Shown in pieces: positions 1-8,873 of a stretch of 64,000 bases of DNA (positions within the stretch are counted from its first letter, which is position 1; each line of letters begins with the position of its first letter). This DNA is from Thermotoga profunda AZM34c06. GTDB taxonomy: Bacteria > Thermotogota > Thermotogae > Thermotogales > DSM-5069. The notes under the pieces were generated by a model. The model was given only the letters and a program-made list of their open reading frames with translations, searched no databases and was not told the DNA's origin. Both the position numbers and the translations under genes were made by a program. Location of the stretch: positions 1,073,413 to 1,137,412 of the forward strand of contig NZ_AP014510.1 of the NCBI RefSeq assembly GCF_000828675.1, read 5' to 3'.

Positions 1-927
1 GTTGGTTTTGGTGGAACTAAAATACCATTCACTGAGGTTATGGGATCTATCTTTCTAAAAAAAAGTGATTGGCAGCACATTATTTGGAATATAAGATTGC
101 CAAGAGTAGTCATGTCTGTTGTTGTTGGTGCCGGCTTGTCCACCGTTGGAAGCGTCTTCCAGGGACTTCTTAGAAATCCTCTTGTCGATCCGTACCTTCT
201 TGGTGTCTCTTCAGGCGCCTCTTTTGGAGCTGTTCTCTCTTTGTTGTTAATGGATATCTTTGGTTTACATTTATTACATAGAATGTCTGTATTGAGTTTT
301 GGTTTTGCTATTTTAGCAGCTTTCATGACCATCATTCTTTCCAGAAGAAACGGTGTGACACCCATAACAGAACTCATACTAAGTGGTGTATTGGTGAGTA
401 TTCTGTTCAGTTCAGCCACTGTTATGAGCATGATGCTCTTAAGGAAGAACATAACGCATGCTTATGTGTGGCTTTTTGGAACTTTATCAGGTATCAGTTG
501 GAAAGATGTACCATTGCCTTTGCTGAGTGTTATTGGCTTTATTGTGATTTCTACGGGTTTATCACAGCAATTGAACGTCATATCTCTTGGTGAAAATCAA
601 GCCAGGATTTCAGGGATCAACGTCGAATTTGTGAGAATATTTCTTTACTTGTTTGGTAGCTTCGTCACAGCAACGATTGTCTCGGTTTGTGGTGTTATAG
701 GTTTTGTTGGACTGATAACACCTCATATGGCAAGGAGATTATTCGGCAATGACCACAAGATTTTAATAGTTTCAAGTGCTTTAATTGGTGGCATACTACT
801 TTGCGTTTGTGATACCTTAGCAAGATCCATAATAAGACCTTCCGAGATACCAATTGGTGTTATAACGTCCTTTGTTGGTGCACCTATAATGTTTGTCCTC
901 ATGAAAAGAGGTGGCACCAATGTTTAA
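1..927 (+). CDS. FecCD/BtuC-type ABC importer permease, 5'-truncated
   Basis: Membrane permease of an iron-siderophore/haem/cobalamin-type importer. The frame is open from base 1, so the true start lies upstream; 308 residues are visible against about 330 usual for the family. Family landmarks are clear: RNPLVDPYLLGVSSGA near the start of the visible part and FVGLITPHMARR (about residue 235), the conserved segment near the coupling helix, within a protein dominated by hydrophobic helices. The stop overlaps the start of the ATPase gene by 8 nt, so the two are translationally coupled. The binding protein is presumably upstream of the window. The substrate cannot be told from this sequence. Confidence 0.93.
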   Translation, partial: VGFGGTKIPFTEVMGSIFLKKSDWQHIIWNIRLPRVVMSVVVGAGLSTVGSVFQGLLRNPLVDPYLLGVSSGASFGAVLSLLLMDIFGLHLLHRMSVLSFGFAILAAFMTIILSRRNGVTPITELILSGVLVSILFSSATVMSMMLLRKNITHAYVWLFGTLSGISWKDVPLPLLSVIGFIVISTGLSQQLNVISLGENQARISGINVEFVRIFLYLFGSFVTATIVSVCGVIGFVGLITPHMARRLFGNDHKILIVSSALIGGILLCVCDTLARSIIRPSEIPIGVITSFVGAPIMFVLMKRGGTNV

Positions 928-1696
928 GATCGTTCTTGAGAATGTGAGATTTCGTTACAATTCCAAGAGTCAATTTGCGTTAGATGGAGTAGATCTTGAG
1001 ATAAATGAAGGTGATTTTGTTGCATTGCTTGGTCCAAATGGATGCGGGAAGACAACTCTACTGAAGTTAATAGCAGGACTATTATCACCTTCAAGTGGTT
1101 TGGTAAAGATAGATGGTAAAGATCCAAGTAAATTGAAGAGAAAGCAATTGGCAAGAATGGTAGGACTTGTGACACAAGACTTTGCACCGGTATATAATTA
1201 CACTGCAATTCAAATTGTTTTGACTGGAAGATTACCATATTCAAGAAGTTTTTTTTCAACATGGACAGAAAATGATGTTGAGATTGCCAAAAATTCATTG
1301 GTGAAAGTAGATAGTGCTGAATTTACAAATAGATTGTTCTACAGTCTCAGCACGGGTGAACAAAAAAGGGTGGCAATCGCCAGGATATTGGCGCAGGATA
1401 CTCCTATTTTGCTGTTGGACGAACCGACGGCACATTTGGACCCGGGACATGTTGTAAAGATAAAGGAATTACTAAAGAATTTACATCAAGAAGGAAAAAC
1501 TTTAATTGCGGCTTTTCATGATATAAATACGGCAACTGAACTGTGCAACAGATTGGTTTTGATGAAAGAAGGAAAAGTACTGTTTTGCGGTACACCCGAA
1601 CAGGTGATTAACGTAAATAACCTTGAAACGATTTATGGTGTTCAAGTTTCGATAATCTCAGATCCGAAAACAAAGCGTCCTGTTGTCGTTTATTAG
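920..1696 (+). CDS. FecE/BtuD-type ABC importer ATPase
   Basis: Cytoplasmic ATPase partner of the preceding permease. Walker A is GPNGCGKTT, the signature is LSTGEQKRVAIAR, Walker B with catalytic Glu is ILLLDEPTAHLD, and the switch His lies in AAFHDINTA. The ATG at 920 is preferred over an in-frame GTG at 911, because GAGGTG at 907-912 sits 7 nt before the ATG and overlaps the GTG. About 258 residues, normal for the family. The end overlaps the stop of the convergent minus-strand gene by 4 nt, leaving no room for a separate terminator. Confidence 0.93.
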   Translation: MFKIVLENVRFRYNSKSQFALDGVDLEINEGDFVALLGPNGCGKTTLLKLIAGLLSPSSGLVKIDGKDPSKLKRKQLARMVGLVTQDFAPVYNYTAIQIVLTGRLPYSRSFFSTWTENDVEIAKNSLVKVDSAEFTNRLFYSLSTGEQKRVAIARILAQDTPILLLDEPTAHLDPGHVVKIKELLKNLHQEGKTLIAAFHDINTATELCNRLVLMKEGKVLFCGTPEQVINVNNLETIYGVQVSIISDPKTKRPVVVY

Positions 1697-2031
1697 TATG
1701 TATCGGAATTAGTATACGGTAGCCCACCCAGCATCTCTCGCTGTATCTTTAGTGCCTTTTCAAGATCTATTTGATTCACAAGTTGTAAGCGAAGAAGAAT
1801 CTTTCCTATAGTAGCTCTTGTGATCATACGTTTTTGAATGGCAAGGGCTTCATTTAGTTCATCTTGTGTGATCGCATCTAATTGAACCAGAATCTCACCC
1901 AAGCGCATTGGAGGATAAATTTGTATGACTTTACCACCGCATCGTTGACAGTTTTTATTTTTCTGATATTCTAATGGAGCCGCCGAATAAGTTATCTCCC
2001 CGCAGTTGAGACATTTGAATTTATAAGCCAT
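1693..2031 (-). CDS. small zinc-ribbon plus MshEN (GspE N-terminal) domain protein
   Basis: 112 residues. The first ~35 hold two CxxC knuckles (CLNC and CQRC, about 20 residues apart), typical of a small zinc ribbon. The rest (about 45-112) is GEILVQLDAITQDELNEALA followed by a second similar unit, IGKILLRLQLVNQIDLEKAL, the helical pattern of the MshEN/GspE N-terminal domain also seen at the start of the PilB-like gene at 15972-17666. MshEN domains bind cyclic-di-GMP in some pilus and secretion ATPases (family knowledge); binding here is not shown. The ATG at 2031 follows GGTGGGG; a longer frame to 2073 lacks a comparable site. It lies downstream of the BTAD regulator on the same strand. No specific function assigned. 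Confidence 0.75.
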   Translation of the reverse strand: MAYKFKCLNCGEITYSAAPLEYQKNKNCQRCGGKVIQIYPPMRLGEILVQLDAITQDELNEALAIQKRMITRATIGKILLRLQLVNQIDLEKALKIQREMLGGLPYTNSDTY

Positions 2032-2141
2032 CAAATCCCCACCTAAGAATTCAGAATAAAATATCAATCTCAAAGCGATTTTGACACATCATCCTGAAAA
2101 TTCATTTAATAAATCCTGAAAATAGATTGAAAATATTTTTT

Positions 2142-3068
2142 CTAACGAGCTTTCCTCAGATATACTTTTATCCCGTCAACGCTACCATCCAAGATTGCTT
2201 CAATTCTCTGATAAATACCATTAGCAATTTTCTCGGCGACTCCATTAATCAATACACCTATCTTGTCTTCGGAAAGTATCTGTACCTGATCACTCTCTCT
2301 AATGACATGTTTCAACCTTTGTAATATTGCTTCCTTATCTCCTTTAATAATAGCTTCATAAAGTTGCGTCAATTCCTTCGATGGTTTTATTTGTAGCTCT
2401 TTATTCAGAATCTCAAAGAATTTTCTATAAGCCTTAACTGCTTCGGAGGAACAGCCCTTTTTCAAATACACCTTCATAAGCATAAGCGCTGCGGTTTCAT
2501 TGAATGGGTCATTGTTCAGTGTGTTTTTAAGTGCTTCTATAGATTCTGTAAAAGCATTCTCATCCATGAATATTTGAGCTATGTCTATCAAAGCTTGTAC
2601 ATACAGATCTCTATAGTATTCCCGAAACTGAGCAGTCCAATCTTCGTAAAGATTTTCAACCAAGAAATCTCCTTTGTACAAAGCTATTGCGTTCTCAAGA
2701 ATCGTTTTTTTCTTGGTAATATCCTGTGTTGATCTGGACAGTTGTATCAGATTTTCAAACTCGTCTGCGTCAACTTCTATTGTTTCAGCTGGGTCAAAGC
2801 AATAATTTCCATTTTGAAACGTGATAATGTCCTTGCCAAAGAATGCCCTTAGCATGTGAATTGTGCTCTGCAAATTCATTTTCGCGTATTTTTCTTCCAT
2901 TTCTGCCCAGAAGATCTCACAGAGTATTTCACTTGGAATTTGTTTACGTCTAAATACAACAAAATATCCAAGCAAATCTCGAGCCTTGCGAGATCTGATT
3001 TTGTTCAGATTCAATACTTTGTTTTCAGAAACGATTGAAAAAACACCAAAAGTCGTGATTCTCAACAC
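2142..3068 (-). CDS. SARP/BTAD-family transcriptional regulator
   Basis: 308 residues. The N-terminal ~95 residues look like an OmpR-type winged helix (LRITTFGVFSI, then RSRKARDLLGYFV and the MNLQSTIHMLRAFF recognition region). Residues ~100-245 match a bacterial transcriptional activator domain of TPR-like helices (YKGDFLVENLYEDWTAQFREYYRDLY is the usual BTAD signature region; NDPFNETAALMLMKVYLKKG is a TPR-like repeat). The last ~60 residues are unassigned. GTG start at 3068. A strong promoter lies just upstream (3121-3148). The usual ATPase and sensor parts of larger SARP proteins are absent. Targets are unknown; the downstream zinc-ribbon/MshEN gene may be co-transcribed. Confidence 0.82.
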   Translation of the reverse strand: MLRITTFGVFSIVSENKVLNLNKIRSRKARDLLGYFVVFRRKQIPSEILCEIFWAEMEEKYAKMNLQSTIHMLRAFFGKDIITFQNGNYCFDPAETIEVDADEFENLIQLSRSTQDITKKKTILENAIALYKGDFLVENLYEDWTAQFREYYRDLYVQALIDIAQIFMDENAFTESIEALKNTLNNDPFNETAALMLMKVYLKKGCSSEAVKAYRKFFEILNKELQIKPSKELTQLYEAIIKGDKEAILQRLKHVIRESDQVQILSEDKIGVLINGVAEKIANGIYQRIEAILDGSVDGIKVYLRKAR

Positions 3069-3120
3069 ATCATCACTACCTAAAATTTTATTATATAATT
3101 AAATTGAATTAACTACTTAG

Positions 3121-3148
3121 ATTATATCACATAAGTAAGAATTGTCAA
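3121..3148 (-). promoter_or_regulatory. sigma-A-type promoter for the BTAD regulator gene
   Basis: On the minus strand TTGACA (3148-3143) and TATAAT (3126-3121) are separated by 16 nt, a full match to both consensus hexamers, about 53 nt upstream of the GTG start at 3068. Confidence 0.72.
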
Positions 3149-3191
3149 AAAATTTTTGACACGTCATAATTAAGTTGAAATTCCTTACAGT

Positions 3192-3221
3192 TTGCACTTG
3201 TCAATGGGTTTCGTGTATGAT
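3192..3221 (+). promoter_or_regulatory. candidate promoter for the 3254-10387 operon
   Basis: TTGCAC (3192-3197), 18-nt spacer, TATGAT (3216-3221), 33 nt before the ATG at 3254. An overlapping alternative is TTGTCA (3198-3203) with TACTTA (3221-3226). It is divergent from the promoter at 3121-3148, so the short region could be shared by a regulator. Confidence 0.42.
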
Positions 3222-3253
3222 ACTTATGATATAACGAAACAAGGAGGTTTATC

Positions 3254-5176
3254 ATGAGAAAGTATGTGTTTGTGTCTTTGGTATTATTAGTAGTTCAAAT
3301 CTTCTCGCTTGATATGCAAAATTCCTTAGAGATTTATACGCAGTTGGTCAACCAGTACAACCAGAGAGATTTTTCCCATCCTTTTTTATCTCTTGTAGAA
3401 AGGGAACTGAACAATCTTTCTCTTTATAGATATTATAAGTTGTTGATATCAGGATCCACCGACAAACGAGAGGCAATGCCAGATGTCGGAGATTATCTGG
3501 GTTCAATCTATGATGTAGCTCAGGCTGATAATGAAGATGAGCAGCTTGCATTCAGTCTTTTTCTTTCTTATCTTGTGGCACGTATGAATAGAACCAATCT
3601 AACCACAGATATCGTCATGAAGAACAATGGTTTCGTAAAATTTTTCAGCACATATAGAGACTCCTTAACCAAGGAAGCAAGGACGTTTTTCGCGTGGGTT
3701 ATAAGTTATCAAGTAGGACTTTGTGAAGAAAAACCACCTGTTGAAGTAGAAAAAATAGTGCAGTTAGAAACTGATTACACCTTTCAGCCACCATCAAACT
3801 TACAGCATCTGAGTGACTTGAGCTTATTTTATTCTGATTCATCTGTTCAACAAACACTCAAAGAAGCTGTGCAAAGAGTTATTGATAATATAACAAAAGA
3901 CCCGACCCGTGCAATGACACATATCAACAGAGAAGCGTCTTTTGTGGCTCGAGATATTTCAAAACCCGTTACGACCTTTCAGGCTCATATAGCGGAAAGA
4001 GTAATCAATATTACCCCCAAAGATATGAACCTTTGGTGGATGAGATTTGTTGTCTATATTTTATCAATAGTAATCACTCTAAAACATAGAAAATTACTGA
4101 TGATCATCCTCTCTCTTGTGGCAAGTTTTGAGATCTTCTACCTTATGTACTTTTTTAACTTCCTCTCCACAACCGAATCGTTACTCTATGGACTTTTCGT
4201 GGTTATAGGATTCTTATTCGCATTTTTCTTGCTAATGAGAGATAGTTTGAAGAAAAGAAGATTTTTGGAATTGGTAGTTTTATGTGTAATTGTCATAAGC
4301 TTTTTTGTTCCGTTCGTATTCAACTGTAGTACTCTCTCGATGGATAATTTTGATCAACTGAAAGAATCTGTATACTACAGCACGCTCAAAAGAGAGCTTT
4401 TTCAAGATGAACTTTCAAAACTTTCTTACTATGTTCGTTCGATGTCTTCAACACTTTATGTAAGCATGGATGAAACAAAAAAGGTAATAACAGAGTTTGT
4501 AGATGTACTGAGTAAGGCTCATGAGAAAAAGGCTGTAGAGGAAATAACCATTGTGCCGGAATATGTTGGTTTTTCATCTTCATTTGACTTTTTCAGTGGT
4601 GATAATTTTGATCAGAGAATAGCGCTATTTTCTGGATCATCTAAAAACCTTCAATCATACCTTCTTGATGAAAAAAGCAGAAAGTCGAGTTTTGGATCTG
4701 TGTACGAGAGGTTCTCAAATTATGTAAGAAAAATCATGATGTTTTCAACAGGGTATCTGAGAGAAGATTTTTCAGCATATCTAAGAGATTTATTTACAAT
4801 CAAGTACCCCATCTTGTCAAGTTTGTTGACAAAAATTCCATTTGATGTGTACAGCAAAATGGAGAGTATGAAACCAGATATACCAGTTAGTAAAGAGAAG
4901 ACATCAGTATCGATAATGTTGAGTATCATGGTTGTGTTCATGTGTATGATATTTTTGAATAGTAAAACATCAATACTACCATCGATAATCTTGGCGGGTT
5001 CTGCAATTTTTAAGTGGTTATCGATGAAAGATCTTGAAATCTTCGTTGAGCAAGGTATACCAACTTTAAAGGTCAATGTATCAGGTTGGGTTAATCCTGG
5101 TATATTTATTATTGCAGTAACACTGGTTTTTTTCAATTTGTATAAACTTCTAAGAAAGGGGGAGAAAGTTTTATGA
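3254..5176 (+). CDS. membrane protein of unknown function upstream of a BMP-type importer
   Basis: 640 residues; I do not recognise a family. A signal-like hydrophobic start (about residues 4-18) is followed by a ~235-residue, probably extracytoplasmic helical region. Four hydrophobic helices come next (about 259-275, 282-305, 308-327, 336-355), then a second soluble region, then three more helices near the C-terminus (about 551-570, 576-590, 614-632). RBS AAGGAGG precedes the ATG. Its stop overlaps the start of the BMP-family binding protein by 4 nt (ATGA), so it is very likely co-translated with the importer. A role in substrate processing or as an accessory membrane component is possible but unproven. 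Confidence 0.75.
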   Translation: MRKYVFVSLVLLVVQIFSLDMQNSLEIYTQLVNQYNQRDFSHPFLSLVERELNNLSLYRYYKLLISGSTDKREAMPDVGDYLGSIYDVAQADNEDEQLAFSLFLSYLVARMNRTNLTTDIVMKNNGFVKFFSTYRDSLTKEARTFFAWVISYQVGLCEEKPPVEVEKIVQLETDYTFQPPSNLQHLSDLSLFYSDSSVQQTLKEAVQRVIDNITKDPTRAMTHINREASFVARDISKPVTTFQAHIAERVINITPKDMNLWWMRFVVYILSIVITLKHRKLLMIILSLVASFEIFYLMYFFNFLSTTESLLYGLFVVIGFLFAFFLLMRDSLKKRRFLELVVLCVIVISFFVPFVFNCSTLSMDNFDQLKESVYYSTLKRELFQDELSKLSYYVRSMSSTLYVSMDETKKVITEFVDVLSKAHEKKAVEEITIVPEYVGFSSSFDFFSGDNFDQRIALFSGSSKNLQSYLLDEKSRKSSFGSVYERFSNYVRKIMMFSTGYLREDFSAYLRDLFTIKYPILSSLLTKIPFDVYSKMESMKPDIPVSKEKTSVSIMLSIMVVFMCMIFLNSKTSILPSIILAGSAIFKWLSMKDLEIFVEQGIPTLKVNVSGWVNPGIFIIAVTLVFFNLYKLLRKGEKVL

Positions 5177-6255
5177 GAAAGGTCTTAGTAGCAATTTTGT
5201 TGACGGCGGCAGTAGTTTTCGCGTTGGGTTTCAAGGTGATCATGGTTACTGACGTTGGCGGTTTAGGTGATAAGTCCTTCAACGATGGTACTTGGGAAGG
5301 TGCATTGAGAGCAGCAAAAGAAATCGGAGCAGAGGCTCAGGTTATTCAATCCTATGAACAGGCTGACTACATTCCCAACCTTACAAAGGCAGCTCAACAA
5401 GCTGATGTGGTTTTTGCGGTTGGTTTCATGATGACAGATGCCCTTTTCAAAGTTGCTAAACAGTTCCCCAACACATATTTTGTCGGAATAGATATTACAC
5501 CACCTGAAGGGCAAACATTACCGAATGTCGTTTGCTATATCTTCAAAGAGGAACAAGCCGGATTTTATGCTGGATACATTGGTGCTGCGATGACTACAAC
5601 GGGCAAGATAGGTTTCATTGGCGGTATTCCTATTCCACCAGTTGAGAGATTCCGCTATGGTTTTGAAGCCGGTGCGAAGATTTATTCTACTCTACACAAA
5701 AAGAAGGTAGAAGTGCTCAAAGGATACACCAATGATTTTGAGGATCCAAAAAAGGGTAAAGATCTCACATTGGCTCAATATGCACAGGGTGCAGATATAG
5801 TTTTCTTGGCAGCAGGTGCTTGTGGTAATGGTGGAATAGAAGCTGCAAAAGAGAAAATGGTTGCTCTTGTTGGTTCAGACAAGCTTGTAGACATAATCGA
5901 TTACTACATGAAAAACAAAAAAGGTTATTTTGCAATCGGTGTCGATGTTGACCAGGATTACATGGCTCCTGGTGTTGTGTTGTGCAGTGCGACGAAAGGT
6001 ATATCTTCAGCGGCATATTATGGTGTGAAAGCAGCTTGGGAAGGAACCTTTGAAGGCGGCTTGAAAGTATTAGGCATAAAAGAAAATGGTGCAGGTGCAA
6101 GTCCGATGAAATACACCAAAGGTATGATACCCAATTCAGTTATAGCTGAGCTTGAGTATTTGGCAAAGTTGATTAAAGATGGAAAACTTGTGATACCAGA
6201 TACAGAAGATGGGTTAAAGGCTTTCCAAGTTCCTTCGATAACTTTTCCATTTTGA
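5173..6255 (+). CDS. BMP/PnrA-family substrate-binding protein
   Basis: Extracytoplasmic binding protein of the basic-membrane-protein family, which in characterised members binds purine nucleosides or related compounds (family knowledge). 360 residues with a signal peptide (hydrophobic to about residue 18) but no lipobox Cys, as is common for Thermotogota binding proteins. Family landmarks: VTDVGGLGDKSFNDGTWEG at the mature N-terminus, the VFAVGFMMTDAL segment, and IGVDVDQDYMAPG near residue 258. It is the first gene of a complete importer: this gene, double ATPase (6302), two permeases (7833, 8870). A stable hairpin follows directly. Confidence 0.9.
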   Translation: MRKVLVAILLTAAVVFALGFKVIMVTDVGGLGDKSFNDGTWEGALRAAKEIGAEAQVIQSYEQADYIPNLTKAAQQADVVFAVGFMMTDALFKVAKQFPNTYFVGIDITPPEGQTLPNVVCYIFKEEQAGFYAGYIGAAMTTTGKIGFIGGIPIPPVERFRYGFEAGAKIYSTLHKKKVEVLKGYTNDFEDPKKGKDLTLAQYAQGADIVFLAAGACGNGGIEAAKEKMVALVGSDKLVDIIDYYMKNKKGYFAIGVDVDQDYMAPGVVLCSATKGISSAAYYGVKAAWEGTFEGGLKVLGIKENGAGASPMKYTKGMIPNSVIAELEYLAKLIKDGKLVIPDTEDGLKAFQVPSITFPF

Positions 6256-6260
6256 GACTT

Positions 6261-6283
6261 AAAGGGGGCTTTGTGCCCCCTTT
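6261..6283 (+). terminator. intercistronic hairpin after the binding-protein gene
   Basis: A 9-bp perfect stem AAAGGGGGC / GCCCCCTTT with a TTTGT loop lies between the binding-protein stop and the ATPase RBS. There is no T-run, so it is more likely a partial terminator or a 3'-end stabiliser of the binding-protein mRNA than a full stop. Confidence 0.7.
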
Positions 6284-6301
6284 GAATTTGGAGGATTTGT
6301 T

Positions 6302-7828
6302 GTGGAAAAGGCTGTAGAGATAATTCAAATCGTTAAACAATTTCCCGGAGTGCTTGCTAATGATCATGTTGATCTGACAGTATTCAAAGGCGAGATACAC
6401 TCAATAGTCGGTGAAAATGGCGCTGGTAAGACGACTTTGATGAATCAACTTTATGGTTTGTTGAAGCCTGATTCTGGTGAAATAAGAATATTCGGAGAGA
6501 AAGTGAATTTCAAAGGACCTCGTGACGCGATAGCAAAAGGAATAGGTATGGTGCATCAGCACTTCATGTTGGTAAACAATCTCACCGTTGCTGAGAATGT
6601 TGTCCTCGGCTCTGAAACAGTTAAGGGGATTATCTTTGACTTGAAAGAAGCTCAAAAGAGAGTTGAGCAATTGTCAAAATCTTATGGTTTGCAGATTGAT
6701 CCAGTAGCGAAAATAGAAGATCTACCTGTTGGTATGCAGCAGCGTGTTGAAATTATCAAGACATTGTATAGAGGTGCTGAAATTCTTATATTAGACGAAC
6801 CAACAGCTGTTCTCACGCCACAAGAAACTCAAGAACTTTTTTCAATTCTGAGAAAGCTCAAAGAAGATGGGAAAACTATAATATTCATTTCACATAAATT
6901 GAATGAAGTTATGGATATAAGTGACAGGATAACTGTCATGAGACAGGGTAAAGTAACAGGTGTTCTGAACAAAAACGAGACGAATGTAAGAGAAATAGCA
7001 AGACTCATGGTGGGGAGAGAAATAGTTTTTACCGTCCAGAAATCCCCCGCAAAATCATCTGATGTTGTACTCAGAGTTGAGAATCTTTGGGTAAAAGATT
7101 ATAGAAAACTCGATGCTGTAAAGGGAGTTACTTTTCAGGTTAAGAAAGGTGAAATATATGGAATAGCCGGTGTGGCTGGAAATGGACAATCTGAATTGAT
7201 CGAAGCCCTGACGGGTTTAAGAAAACCAGAGAAAGGTAAAGTATTTTTACTGAACGAAGATGTAACTGGGAAAACAGTGAGAGAACTCCGCGAAAGAGGT
7301 ATGACACATATTCCTGAAGACAGACATAAATATGGTTTGATCCTTCAATATCCGGCTTACTATAACATGATCTTGGGTAGACATTATATGCCACCTTTTG
7401 CAAGAGGTGATTTTCTGGACCACAAGAAAATTCAAGAATTCACTTCGCAAGTTTTTACGCAATTTGATGTGAGACCTAATAATATCAAAATGTTGGGAAT
7501 GAATTTTTCTGGGGGAAATCAGCAAAAACTGGTTGTAGCTCGTGAAATGAGTGCAAAACCAAAACTGATAGTTGTCTCCCAGCCAACCCGTGGCTTAGAT
7601 GTTGGAGCAACAGAATTCATACACAAAGCTCTGATAGAGTTACGAGATACTGGTGTTGCTGTACTTCTCATCTCTATGGAGTTAGATGAGATAATGTCTC
7701 TCAGTGACAGAGTAGCTGTTATGTACAATGGAGAGATCATGGGAGAGGTCGATCCTCAACAGGTAACTATTGAAGAAATAGGATTAATGATGGCTGGTCA
7801 CAAACTCGAGGAACTCAGGAGGGTGTAG
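6302..7828 (+). CDS. double-domain ABC importer ATPase (nucleoside/sugar type)
   Basis: 508 residues with two ABC domains in one chain, as in RbsA/YufO-type importers. Domain 1: Walker A GENGAGKTT, weak signature PVGMQQRVEI, Walker B LILDEPTAVLTP. Domain 2 (from about residue 255): loose Walker A GVAGNGQSE, signature FSGGNQQKLVVARE, Walker B IVVSQPTRGLD. The non-consensus second site is normal for this subfamily. GTG start at 6302 behind TTGGAGG. It energises the two permeases that follow. Confidence 0.92.
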   Translation: MEKAVEIIQIVKQFPGVLANDHVDLTVFKGEIHSIVGENGAGKTTLMNQLYGLLKPDSGEIRIFGEKVNFKGPRDAIAKGIGMVHQHFMLVNNLTVAENVVLGSETVKGIIFDLKEAQKRVEQLSKSYGLQIDPVAKIEDLPVGMQQRVEIIKTLYRGAEILILDEPTAVLTPQETQELFSILRKLKEDGKTIIFISHKLNEVMDISDRITVMRQGKVTGVLNKNETNVREIARLMVGREIVFTVQKSPAKSSDVVLRVENLWVKDYRKLDAVKGVTFQVKKGEIYGIAGVAGNGQSELIEALTGLRKPEKGKVFLLNEDVTGKTVRELRERGMTHIPEDRHKYGLILQYPAYYNMILGRHYMPPFARGDFLDHKKIQEFTSQVFTQFDVRPNNIKMLGMNFSGGNQQKLVVAREMSAKPKLIVVSQPTRGLDVGATEFIHKALIELRDTGVAVLLISMELDEIMSLSDRVAVMYNGEIMGEVDPQQVTIEEIGLMMAGHKLEELRRV

Positions 7829-7832
7829 AATA

Positions 7833-8873
7833 TTGAACAGTAAAGTTTGGGCTTTCGTGGTACCAATTGTCTCGGTGATAATAGCATTGTTGATATCTTC
7901 TGTTGTAATTCTTCTAATCGGTCAAAATCCAATCGTTGCTTATACTGCTCTCTTTAAAGGGGCTTTCGGATCGAAATTGGCAATAGCTTCGGTAATAATC
8001 AAAACTACACCTTTGATTCTGACAGGTCTTGCGGTTGGTTTTGGGTTCAGGGCAGGACTTTTCAACATAGGTGCTGAAGGCCAAATGGTCATAGGAGCAA
8101 TGGTGGCAACGGCTTTTGCAATAAATGTAGCTTGGATGCCAGCAGTTTTTGCGATTCCTCTCACGATGGTTGTGGGAATGGTTGCTGGAGCTGGTTACGC
8201 AGCTATCTCAGGGTTTTTGAAGGCAAAAACTGGTGCACATGAAGTTGTTACAACGATAATGCTGAACTGGATAGCTGAATATCTGTCGAGTTATGTTGTA
8301 ACAGTTCCCATGGGAGTTGGTTTTGGAACTCCGAAAAGCCCGGAAATAGCCAGTTCGGCAAAGCTTCCACCATTGATGACTGTACAAGCAACGGAATTGA
8401 CGTCTGGAATAATCGTTGCCGTTATTGCGGCGATAGTAATTTACATAGTACTTGAAAAAACAACCAAAGGTTATGAGCTCAAAGGAACAGGCTTTAATCC
8501 GTATGCGGCTGAATATGGTGGAGTTAAGATATCGCAAAATGTCGTACTTGCAATGGCAATAAGCGGAGCTCTCGCGGGTCTTGCAGGTACTTTAGAAGTC
8601 ATGGGAGTTCATCATAGATTTCTTGGAACACTATCAGGCGGCAAAGGATTCGACGGGATCTCGATTGCATTGATAGGCCAGAATAATCCAATAGGAATAA
8701 TCTTTGCTGCTCTTTTAATGGGATCTTTAAGGACCGGGTCAAATGAGATGCAATTTGCTGGAGTCCCAAAACATATAATTCTAATCGTGCAAGCAGTCAT
8801 CATCTTCTTGGTTGCAGCAGATAGAATTGTGAGAACAATGTTAATAAGAAAGAAGAAGGTGAAACCCTCATGA
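7833..8873 (+). CDS. ABC importer permease, BPD_transp_2 family (first of pair)
   Basis: 346-residue polytopic permease of the nucleoside/ribose type. Recognisable parts are FRAGLFNIGAEGQMVIGA, the conserved segment after the first helices, HEVVTTIMLNW, and the loop GTGFNPYAAEYGGV, which corresponds to the ATPase-coupling region. TTG start at 7833 with AGGAGG 10 nt upstream; the gene begins 4 nt after the ATPase stop. Its end overlaps the next permease start by 4 nt. It forms the heterodimeric membrane channel with the 8870 product. Confidence 0.9.
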   Translation: MNSKVWAFVVPIVSVIIALLISSVVILLIGQNPIVAYTALFKGAFGSKLAIASVIIKTTPLILTGLAVGFGFRAGLFNIGAEGQMVIGAMVATAFAINVAWMPAVFAIPLTMVVGMVAGAGYAAISGFLKAKTGAHEVVTTIMLNWIAEYLSSYVVTVPMGVGFGTPKSPEIASSAKLPPLMTVQATELTSGIIVAVIAAIVIYIVLEKTTKGYELKGTGFNPYAAEYGGVKISQNVVLAMAISGALAGLAGTLEVMGVHHRFLGTLSGGKGFDGISIALIGQNNPIGIIFAALLMGSLRTGSNEMQFAGVPKHIILIVQAVIIFLVAADRIVRTMLIRKKKVKPS

